A DNA stretch of 64,000 nt from Agriotes lineatus (lineage: Eukaryota > Arthropoda > Insecta > Coleoptera > Elateridae). The stretch spans positions 47,323,763 to 47,387,762 of the forward strand of contig OW679202.1 of the NCBI GenBank assembly GCA_940337035.1. Reading direction: 5' to 3'. Below are positions 55,194 through 64,000 of the stretch, in pieces. The translations under genes were made by a program, and so were the position numbers. Every line of letters starts with the position of its first letter. The first letter of the stretch is position 1. The notes below the pieces were generated by a model that did no database searches, was not told where the DNA came from, and saw only the letters and a program-made list of their open reading frames with translations.

Positions 55194-56460
55194 TACTATA
55201 TCTTTATTATCATAAGTACTTCTTTTGTACGAATCGATAGTTTTTTTAGTTTTTGGCTTAAAAAACTCTTTTAATACCAATCTTTCATTTGTTTATGTCT
55301 TTTCTTAAGACAACTCTTTTTTCATCACATGAACATTCGTTTTTAAAGTCTTCTTAAACTTCTTTTTCATATGAAGCTTTAGTTTTTTAAATCTTGTTTT
55401 ACACTTTCTGCTTTAAAAAATAATTTTTCATGTGAATCTTTTGTTTTTTAAATCTTCTCTTATGGTTTCTGCATAAAAAACTCTTTTCTTAAAAGCGTAA
55501 ATAGTCATCCTATGGAAAACCCATTTAAAAACTGTATTGTAAGTAAAATACCAGGACAGGCTTTTAAAATTATATTTGAAAAGTTTGAAAACAACTACTG
55601 CCATGTTGTAATTTTAAGATAAATTCATTAAATATCAATTAAAAGTCATTTATGTAAAATGTTTACGCCAGATACTGTTTATTGATATAATAGTCTACTT
55701 CTGTCTAATGCATACAAAGCCCTTAAACTCTATTCTTACTCATTTGATCAGCATATTTACACAAGAGGAAAGTAGGTAATATTCAAGTTTTTTGTGGACG
55801 AATTTTTAAATTCCCACCGGTTGTTTCTAAAAGATTATTTTTAAGATACCCATGTTCACAACCTTGTTTTTTGCAAGAAGAACACAAGATATCTGTCTTT
55901 ACAATGCCTGAACTATTTGGGAGCATATTTTACGCAGATGTATGCAAAAACAGCACCGCTAACCGACATTTGGCATGTAATATTCACCTTAAATGACAAC
56001 CGCTTGATATTTTTTAGGAAACACTTATTCTCAAAAAGTAAACAGAAATAGCTCAATGAGGTCTTAAATAAAACATAAAATATCGTACCTGTCTACCTCC
56101 TGGTTTACAGTTTCTGTTTTGTATTTCGCACAAGTAAATTTTGCTGTTGATTAGCAGGAATACAAATGGTATTTGGCTACAAAATCATCGATCTTTTAAA
56201 TACAATTCTACAACGTAAGCGATTATTTTACTATTTATAAAATAGCTGACGATAACCAGCATACATTTGTCTTTAAAATGAAGTCTTGTTTAAATCCGTA
56301 TGACACGTGTTACTTGATAATAAATGTTTTCTACGTAGCAATCTGTCCTTACTCTTTCAGCATAAGCCAAACGCCAAACATAATTCGCTGGACTATCCGG
56401 TGGTCGCTGCCCGTTGTAAAACTACTTAGTACCAACATATCCCTTACTCTTGTTCTTTTG
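55194..56460. other. T-rich non-coding stretch with weak short repeats
   Basis: Between about 55330 and 55490 two or three weak units recur, each with a TTTTTCATATGAA/TTTTTCATGTGAA word and then a TTTTTTAAATCTT word, spaced about 65 bp. No gene was recognised. Confidence 0.35.
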
Positions 56461-56549
56461 CAGGGGCGCAGGAACAGGGGGGGCAAAGGGGGCGATTGCC
56501 CCCTCATAGAATATATTGGGGGGGCAAACAGTGTAATTTGCCCCCCCTG
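56461..56549. repeat. hAT-like end with nested G/C foldback
   Basis: CAGGGGCGCAGGAACAGGGG resembles ends of ZMYM-type hAT elements. Inside, CAGGGGGGGCAAA (56475-56487) and its exact reverse complement (56537-56549) form a 13-bp inverted repeat. No matching far end was found in this window, so the element is partial or ends beyond it. Confidence 0.4.
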
Positions 56550-56686
56550 ATATATTTCATACGGTTTTTAAAAATGTGTACATAGGGTTTTCACCTTAAT
56601 CTATAGGTACGACATGCTAAAACTCGTTCTATTGTATATGGTGCAGAAATAAAACACGAAGAATTTGTTAAACAAGTTTTTATATT

Positions 56687-58660
56687 TGTTAAGTCATTTT
56701 GCGGTTGTAGATGCTTAATTGCATTTCACGCCTTTAGGGCAACTTGTTGCTATGTTAAAACCATTTTCAATCTTTGCGCACAGGTACAATCTCATCTTCC
56801 GCACATTTGATTCAGGTCATTTTGGTATTTTAAATAGCCGCCTAGGCTTTAGGGCAGCGTGCCCGTATGCTAAGCCCTTTTAGTTCTTTATTTGGCTCCA
56901 TCGCCTAATTTCAGAATCACGATGTCGCACATATTTAGCTCCAAAAGCAGTATTTTTCGTCGGTTGGAGCTCCCCTCTGATGGCGTTTTTTCGAATTCCG
57001 AATCTTCTAGAAAGCACGCTGTTGTGGCGTGATACCATCGTGGCCCGCATTGGCTTGTTTCATTTTATCGCCTTGCGATTGGCTGCCAAGGTTTAGTCAC
57101 GTGGGGGACGCGGCCAAGGTGACCTTTGCGAACGCTTCCTCTGCGGATTCAGCCGAGAGCCGTCGAACGAACAAGTGGTCAGATAGTGAGTGGGTTCGTG
57201 CGACGCTCCCGCCCTTGGCGGGGGCGTCAGCCTTTTTCCCGTCAAGTGCTGCTTCAGCAATTATGTGACAAACTGTTTCGCCTTAAGGGCAGTTGTCCGC
57301 AGCCCGTTGCAGAGAACGCTCGTGTGGTGGTTGCGAGTCGGAGTTTTCGAATTGTCTTCGGCGTAACGTGGGTGTTTTGGAGCCCAGTTCCTGCTTCCGT
57401 AAGTAAGGGGTCGTGCCCCCTTCATCTCGACCTACGAGGATTTGTTCAGCAGAACGAAAGTGGCCCATTTTATTCGTCGTCCCGTTGTACGCGTCATTGA
57501 CGCGTCTCCCGTCGCCATTAAGGCGGTTGTGCATTCACCCCCATAGCCGTTGTAACATCGAAGGTACCTGCCACCTACGACCGCAGCTTGTCGCAACTCA
57601 ACTGTACCAGGCTCCCTCGCCGCCTACGCATTAAGGTATGTGTCTTTAACCTGATTACCGCTGTGAACGCGAGTGCTAATTTAAATCTTCGCTGTCCGCC
57701 GCATAAGGTGACGCGCATATTTGGACTCATTACTACTTATTACTGCTCTTGTGCATTCATTCAGACTTGCAGACTGTTCATGCCGCGAGTGCTAATTTAA
57801 ATCTTCGCTGTCCGCCGCATAAGGCGACGCGCATATTTGTACTCATTACTGCTTATTACTGCTCTTTTGCATTCATTCAGACTTGCAGACTGTTCATGCC
57901 GCGAGTGCTAATTTAAATCTTCGCTATCCGCCGCATAAGGCGACGCGCATATTTGTACTCATTACTACTTGTTACGGCTCGTTACTGCTCCTTACTGTTC
58001 ATTACTGTTCACTACATGTTCAACATCTGTCGTTAAGTTTAGAGCGCGCGTGCCAGCTGGTGCCCTTAATTATAGGTTAAGTATAGATCTAGGGCGACGC
58101 ATTCTGCTGCCCCATTGTAACCCGAAGTTCAATATATGATTGGTTAGTTAAGGGAACTATTGTTTTGTTTCGGCTTGTGCATGTTCTGTTACAGATAGAC
58201 GCCCCTTCATTGTACTGAATATTGTACGACGGAACGAGGAAGCTCTGAGTGGACAGGTGGGTAAGACAGCTGCGTAGTCGCGGTCGGATTGACACCTAAT
58301 TACAATCTTTGCATAAGGCATTCCCGAACCTGTTATTTGACCTTGCAATTCTTGAGTAATCCTATCGGCGGAGTATTTTGCGTGCTTCGCTCCCGTCTAA
58401 CCGTCCAGGCCCGGTTAGCCGGGTTAAGTCAGGCTTGGTGGCGCCCTCATGATTTCGACATACCCCGTATATATTATGCCATCACGCGCTTGCCCAGAAC
58501 GTATCGTGTGACTCACGCCCGACTCCCTGAGCGTCCCAGCCGTGGCCCATTAGCCTATTTCGAACCGATTTCAGGGCAAGTGTGCCAGTTTTCAGGACTG
58601 ATTCCGTGGTGCGATGCTCACCTTGGGTGGGTGTCGTAAAGTTCTTTTAATACCGTAACA
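56687..58660 (+). repeat. Left (5') LTR of the LARD-like element
   Basis: 1974 bp, unusually long. It contains a run of 116-bp tandem units from 57669. Open frames of up to about 124 codons occur in the same positions in both LTRs but resemble no family and are taken as chance. Confidence 0.9.
57669..58000 (+). repeat. 116-bp tandem repeats inside the left LTR
   Basis: Units start at 57669, 57785 and 57901, each with GCGAGTGCTAATTTAAATCT. Each continues through CCGCATAAGG and GACGCGCATATTTG to the TACTCATTACT words; the third is partial. The matching set in the right LTR starts at 62117, 62233 and 62349. Confidence 0.9.
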
Positions 58661-59001
58661 GGCTAATTTTGGCTATCCCAACGTGTGGGCCTGTTTTTTT
58701 TTTCTGATATTCGTCTTCTCGTCAAGCCCCTTCGTTGTGCGTCTTAATTTTTGCCCGTCCAACATCGGGGGCCTTGTATGTTCGTTTTTATTATTAAGCC
58801 ACCCGTTGTCTGCCTAATTTTGGCAGCCCATCGTGTGAGGCCTTGTGGGGCCTTGTGGCTCCTTTGTTCTCGTCAACGCGCCTAATTTTGGTGCTCCAAC
58901 GTCTGGAGCCTATTGGTGCACGACAACGCCCGACCTCATTTTGGGGTTTTCTTTTTTTTTTGCGTTGTGTGTCTTAATTTTGGCTCCCTGACGTGGGGCA
59001 G
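58661..59001 (+). repeat. Five degenerate primer-site-like repeats after the left LTR
   Basis: Five copies share the pattern CTTAATTTTGGC..CC.AACGTG.GGGCC: 58662-58693, 58741-58777, 58811-58846, 58880-58914 and 58971-59001. The core resembles TGGCGCCCAACGTGGGGC, the tRNA-Lys primer site of the Gypsy element at 44.7-50.8 kb. The first copy is where a primer site should be, about 9 nt from the LTR end. None matches tRNA-Lys perfectly. Confidence 0.65.
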
Positions 59002-61120
59002 TGATGTTCCTTGACAATGCGCGACCTCATTGTTGTCTGTTATCATTTATATTGTTGTCACACATGTTTTTTTTTCGTCATTTCGAAGTGGTATGGACTG
59101 GTAAACCGTTTTTTTTTCTTAGTAGAATATTTTACCGAGCTTCTTTTCTTGTTTTCTATTTGTCTTTTCCTGTTTTCTTCTGTTTTCTATATGTCTTTTC
59201 TTGTCTTTTCCTGTTCTTAGTTTATTTTCATTAGTTTTCTTGACCGTGTATATGTTTTTTCTTAGTTGTCATTTGTCTTTACGTTTCTTTTCTTGTTTTC
59301 TTTATGTTTTTTCTTGTCTTTCTTATTTTCTATTTGTAGTTTTGTGTTTTCTTGTTGTTTATCGCCTTTTTGAGTTTTCTTTTTGTGTTTTTCCATGTCT
59401 TTTCATATTTTGAGTATCTTTTTCGTCATTTTTACCGTCGTTTCTTGTTTTTCTTAGCCAGTTCATACTACCGAGATCTCTCGTTGCATTTAGTGCAGAT
59501 TTTATCCCGTATTAGTCGGATTTAGTACCAGATGTTGTTGAGTGAAGGTACCGACCTTGTTTTTTTTAAGTCTTTTCGAAGGCTTAGTTGGGTGTTTCGA
59601 TTCCCTGTCGTTTACATTGTTTAGCCTTGGGCTAAGTTGACACTTTTGTTGTACCGAACTGACGTTTATCGATTTTGACGTTCACGTTAGCGAGGTTTAT
59701 CGATTTTGACGTTGATGATTACCGATTTTGACAATTTTTTTTTGCTATCGTTTGGTGTTGTGCCGCGTTGATTTTTGGTAAGCAGGTTGGAATTCATTTT
59801 CACCTTTATTACCGTGTCTTGGTTTGTTGATAAGTTTTGGTGTGCTGTTGGTGTGCTTGGGGAGATTCGCTCGTGCGGTTATTACGTCCCTCAGGCCATC
59901 TTCTTAGTTGGTTTGGTGTAGTTATTTTCGTTGGCCTTTATCTCATACTCATTATTATCATGTACCGCCCAACTTTGTTTACCGACTTCTTCGTGGACAC
60001 CCCGAAAGTTATCGCAGTGTTTTGTACACTTTCCGTTAGCATTTAACGAGTCTTTACCGCTGGTCGGAATGCTTCGTACTTGTTGACGTTTTGTTGTCAT
60101 TTACCGTACCCTTTTTGTCTGATGACGTCATGTTGTCAAGTATCGTGTTCTTTGTGAACAGTTTCGTTGAAGCTTCTGAGCTTTGTGTGGCGGCAGTGCA
60201 CGGCTGTCCGCACGAGGTTTCTTGAGTAGAAAGATTTTGAGTGTCTAAAGGTTTTTGACTTTTTTTTTTGTAGTGATGCCCTGTTGTTTTCGTGGCCTAG
60301 CGCTCTTTTACCGTACCGTTGGCCGTCGCCATTTTCAACCACCTGTGTGGGATTACATAAAGAGAGCGTGTTTCTGGTCATTTTGTTTCGTGCGGACCCT
60401 GTCGTAGTAAGGTAGTCCCTTTGGGCCGCATGGATTTCTGAAAAGGATTTATTGGGCATGCGTCATCGAACGCCTACACCCTTGGAGACTTGGTTCTTCC
60501 GGATTTTCTTTTGGTGTTCGGTGTTGGAGTCACTTTCGAGCTCGCGCTTTGCGGTTTAATAGTCGACTTGGCTCCGGCATCGGCATCGATTGAGAATTTC
60601 GGTGGACTGAGTTTTTCCTATCACTGATTATGACTATTTTTGACAGTTTCTGTCACAACCATTTCCCTTTTTTTTTTGTGGTTCATCCTCTTTTCTTGGG
60701 TACTCATACCAGTTGTGGGATCCACACAATGCGCCGATCTCGTGACGCGCAGCGTGCCCTCTTCAGGTAACCCTTGGGTGGGACTTTGGACTTCTATTTC
60801 TATACCCCCCCCCCCCTCCCTGTGTTCTTTTGGAACGGTTGGTCGGAAGTGTCCACAGGTGTAAGACCTATTTTACCTGATTTTGACTTAAATTTACGTA
60901 TTTTCTACTGGCGTATCCAGTCTTTCTTCTTCCTCTTCTCTCTCTTCCCACCTTTGCACCCTATCTGGTGGCCAGTGTGCGTAATCCCTTTGGGGGTGCA
61001 CTCTATCGTATCGAATGTTTTTGTTTTGTTCGTTTTTCGTTGTTGCGTTTTCGTTTGAGTTCTCGTTACGTTGTCGCAAAATGCCTCGTTGTTTTATAAG
61101 AGACTTCGGGGAACTCTCTT
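59002..61120 (+). other. Non-coding T-rich interior of the LARD-like element
   Basis: Includes a TTTTCTTGT-type low-complexity stretch (59130-59420). Three TATCGATTTTGACG-like words in a row lie at 59665-59735, and a C-run at about 60807. No protein domain was recognised on either strand. Confidence 0.7.
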
Positions 61121-61121
61121 T

Positions 61122-61134
61122 CAAGTAAGGGGAG
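61122..61134 (+). other. Polypurine tract of the LARD-like element
   Basis: AAGTAAGGGGAG immediately precedes the right LTR start TGTTAAG, in the standard plus-strand primer position. It supports a plus-strand orientation. Confidence 0.75.
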
Positions 61135-63108
61135 TGTTAAGTCATTTTGCGGTTGTAGATGCTTAATTGCATTTCACGCCTTTAGGGCAACTTGTTGCTA
61201 TGTTAAAACCATTTTCAATCTTTGCGCACAAGTACAATCTCATCTTCCGCACATTTGATTCAGGTCATTTTGGTATTTTAAATAGCCGCCTAGGCTTTAG
61301 GGCAGCGTGCCCGTATGCTAAGCCCTTTTAGTTCTTTATTTGGCTCCATCGCCTAATTTCAGAATCACGATGTCGCACATATTTAGCTCCAAAAGCAGTA
61401 TTTTTCGTCGGTTGGAGCTCCCCTCTGATGGCGTTTTTTCGAATTCCGAATCTTCTAGAAAGCACGCTGTTGTGGCGTGATACCATCGTGGCCCGCATTG
61501 GCTTGTTTCATTTTATCGCCTTGCGATTGGCTGCCAAGGTTTAGTCACGTGGGGGACGCGGCCAAGGTGACCTTTGCGAACGCTTCCTCTGCGGATTCAG
61601 CCGAGAGCCGTCGAACGAACAAGTGGTCAGATAGTGAGTGGGTTCGTGCGACGCTCCCGCCCTTGGCGGGGGCGTCAGCCTTTTTCCCGTCAAGTGCTGC
61701 TTCAGCAATTATGTGACAAACTGTTTCGCCTTAAGGGCAGTTGTCCGCAGCCCGTTGCAGAGAACGCTCGTGTGGTGGTTGCGAGTCGGAGTTTTCGAAT
61801 TGTCTTCGGCGTAACGTGGGTGTTTTGGAGCCCAGTTCCTGCTTCCGTAAGTAAGGGGTCGTGCCCCCTTCATCTCGACCTACGAGGATTTGTTCAGCAG
61901 AACGAAAGTGGCCCATTTTATTCGTCGTCCCGTTGTACGCGTCATTGACGCGTCTCCCGTCGCCATTAAGGCGGTTGTGCATTCACCCCTATAGCCGTTG
62001 TAACATCGAAGGTACCTGCCACCTACGACCGCAGCTTGTCGCAACTCAACTGTACCAGGCTCCCTCGCCGCCTAAGCATTAAGGTATGTGTCTTTAACCT
62101 GATTACCGCTGTGAACGCGAGTGCTAATTTAAATCTTCGCTGTCCGTCGCATAAGGTGACGCGCATATTTGGACTCATTACTACTTATTACTGCTCTTGT
62201 GCATTCATTCAGACTTGCAGACTGTTCATGCCGCGAGTGCTAATTTAAATCTTCGCTGTCCGCCGCATAAGGCGACGCGCATATTTGTACTCATTACTGC
62301 TTATTACTGCTCTTGTGCATTCATTCAGACTTGCAGACTGTTCATGCCGCGAGTGCTAATTTAAATCTTCGCTGTCCGCCGCATAAGGCGACGCGCATAT
62401 TTGTACTCATTACTACTTGTTACGGCTCGTTACTGCTCCTTACTGTTCATTACTGTTCACTACATGTTCAACATCTGTCGTTAAGTTTAGAGCGCGCGTG
62501 CCAGCTGGTGCCCTTAATTATAGGTTAAGTATAGATCTAGGGCGACGCATTCTGCTGCCCCATTGTAACCCGAAGTTCAATATATGATTGGTTAGTTAAG
62601 GGAACTATTGTTTTGTTTCGGCTTGTGCATGTTCTGTTACAGATAGACGCCCCTTCATTGTACTGAATATTGTACGACGGAACGAGGAAGCTCTGAGTGG
62701 ACAGGTGGGTAAGACAGCTGCGTAGTCGCGGTCGGATTGACACCTAATTACAATCTTTGCATAAGGCATTCCCGAACCTGTTATTTGACCTTGCAATTCT
62801 TGAGTAATCCTATCGGCGGAGTATTTTGCGTGCTTCGCTCCCGTCTAACCGTCCAGGCCCGGTTAGCCGGGTTAAGACAGGCTTGGTGGCGCCCTCATGA
62901 TTTCGACATACCCCGTATATATTATGCCATCACGCGCTTGCCCAGAACGTATCGTGTGACTCACGCCCGACTCCCTGAGCGTCCCAGCCGTGGCCCATTA
63001 GCCTATTTCGAACCGATTTCAGGGCAAGTGTGCCAGTTTTCAGGACTGATTCCGTGGTGCGATGCTCACCTTGGGTGGGTGTCGTAAAGTTCTTTTAATA
63101 CCGTAACC
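61135..63108 (+). repeat. Right (3') LTR of the LARD-like element
   Basis: 1974 bp, offset exactly 4448 bp from the left LTR with no length difference. Differences noted include GCACAAGTAC versus GCACAGGTAC, CACCCCTATA versus CACCCCCATA, CCTAAGCAT versus CCTACGCAT, and GTTAAGACAGG versus GTTAAGTCAGG. Confidence 0.9.
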
Positions 63109-64000
63109 TATTTAGGTCGACAGCGGAGAAATCGATATAGTCCATTTTTGTTTCATATAGTAGCAAATGCCGAAATTCTAGGGATATCATTGACAACAAG
63201 CATAAATTTCTTATGATTTTTGTGGTGAGGTTAGGCTTCATGTCGACAGGTTGACATTTCATTATTCTAAATTGTAGCTTTGGCTATTGTAAACTTGAAA
63301 TGTGATTTTATAATTTGATTTTAACTAATTGGTAGGTATTGTAATAAGAACAATTTTAGTTTATAATAGCCAGAACTACAGTTTAAAATAACTACAGTGT
63401 CCATCAGTCAACATAAAACCTATCCTCATTGCAAATATAATAACCACAAGTTTATGTAACACAATGCAATTCAGTGAGAATGTTTGTTCTCAATGGTTTC
63501 CCCTAGATTGCATTTCCATATGAAAAAATCTGTAAAGAGGTCTACACTGAACTTCCCTCGCACGAATTACATCCATTTGCAAAAAATGTGAATTACATCA
63601 ATTTTCGCCCTAAGGCGAATATTTCGAGCCGAGTTTCTGCTGCGTTAGAAAGACACCATATTATTCTGTCCCACTTGTGATGTTTACCCTGTATCTACTA
63701 GGTCTCATTTTTGACAATGATAAAGCCTGAGCTATGTACAAATTAATACATTTAGCTACTTCGCAATTAAAGCAAAAATAAAGAAAATTTATTTTTTTAA
63801 GGTGCTCACCTTGTATATACTACTCTGAGATGTTTTCGGTTTTATGGCAGGTAGCTATATAATCTGCATGCAAAATATCGCCTTCCTCCAACAAATAGGT
63901 GTTGAGCTTAACCGCCAACAGGCAGACAGAGAGATAGACTATTATAGTTGTTTATGTATCAAGTACCATGAGATAAAAAAATGATTCTGAGTAGGCTTTG
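63109..64000. other. Non-coding right edge of the window
   Basis: No gene was recognised. Inverted repeats at 63263-63302 and 63351-63390 (TAGCTTTGGCTATTGTAAAC against GTTTATAATAGCCAGAACTA) suggest a 128-bp foldback element. The remaining sequence is AT-rich and ends at the window limit. Confidence 0.4.

Larger units (their letters stand above)
56687..63108 (+). mobile_element. Large non-autonomous LTR element (LARD-like), 6422 bp
   Basis: Two direct repeats of 1974 bp enclose 2474 bp of T-rich, non-coding DNA. TATT lies directly outside both ends (56683-56686 and 63109-63112), a 4-bp target duplication. The LTR starts TGTTAAG and ends CCGTAACA, with the last base changed to C in the right copy. 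A primer-site-like motif follows the left LTR and a polypurine tract precedes the right one. No gag, pol or env reading frame exists on either strand. About eight LTR differences were noted (about 99.6% identity), so insertion was recent. It must have used enzymes from another element. Confidence 0.9.

Noticed and set aside
57126..57500. Open frames of 79 and 124 codons repeated at 61477-61948
   Set aside because: They repeat because they lie in the two LTRs. The reading has no recognisable domain, overlaps frames on the other strand and carries no gag or pol motif.
56461..63390. Possibility that the hAT-like end at 56461 has its partner just right of the LARD element
   Set aside because: The sequence to 64000 has no reverse complement of CAGGGGCGCAGG, so the far end is not in this window or is lost.

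Overview
The window is a piece of an animal nuclear genome, almost certainly an insect or another arthropod. It is AT-rich, has spliced genes with GT-AG introns, and is packed with insect-type transposons (mariner, pogo-like, hAT, Helitron, Jockey/RTE/I-type LINEs, Gypsy). The insect order cannot be fixed from sequence alone. Nothing bacterial was seen: no operons, Shine-Dalgarno sites or CRISPR arrays.

Only one complete host gene can be supported. It is a ten-exon, minus-strand gene for peptidylglycine alpha-hydroxylating monooxygenase (PHM), CDS 16894 down to 9708, 344 residues, with a signal peptide and all six copper ligands. PHM does the first step of C-terminal amidation of neuropeptides in the secretory pathway. 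Introns 6 and 9 have swollen by insertion of a pogo-like and a mariner-like element. A second, much weaker host candidate is a short plus-strand coding exon at 35727-35792 with good splice sites.

Layout. 1-6.3 kb: diverged repeats, an ACGTT-rich stretch and a Helitron (4061-5231) carrying about 670 bp of GGGAC-type satellite. 6.3-8.9 kb: LINE relics. 9.7-16.9 kb: PHM. 17-29.6 kb: MITEs, an hAT element with an 8-bp target duplication, LINEs, a mariner, and three fragments of one unnamed repeat-borne protein family. 29.7-36.2 kb: a truncated second Helitron, a small third Helitron carrying a tRNA-Gly-like gene, and otherwise AT-rich sequence with no recognisable gene. 36.2-44.6 kb: nested LINE and mariner remains.

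44.7-50.8 kb is a complete and evidently very young Gypsy LTR retrotransposon on the minus strand. It has 907-bp LTRs with three differences noted, a CAAG target duplication, a tRNA-Lys-type primer site, intact gag, intact pol, and a canonical -1 slippery heptamer in the gag/pol overlap. 50.8-56.7 kb: MITEs, an RTE-like LINE and a tRNA-headed repeat. 56.7-63.1 kb is a large non-autonomous LTR element: 1974-bp LTRs about 99.6% identical, a TATT target duplication, and a 2.5-kb T-rich internal region with no coding capacity. Just after its 5' LTR lie five degenerate copies of a primer-binding-site-like motif.

The two young LTR elements share a primer-site motif. The larger one may therefore depend on enzymes of a Gypsy relative of the smaller one; that is an inference.
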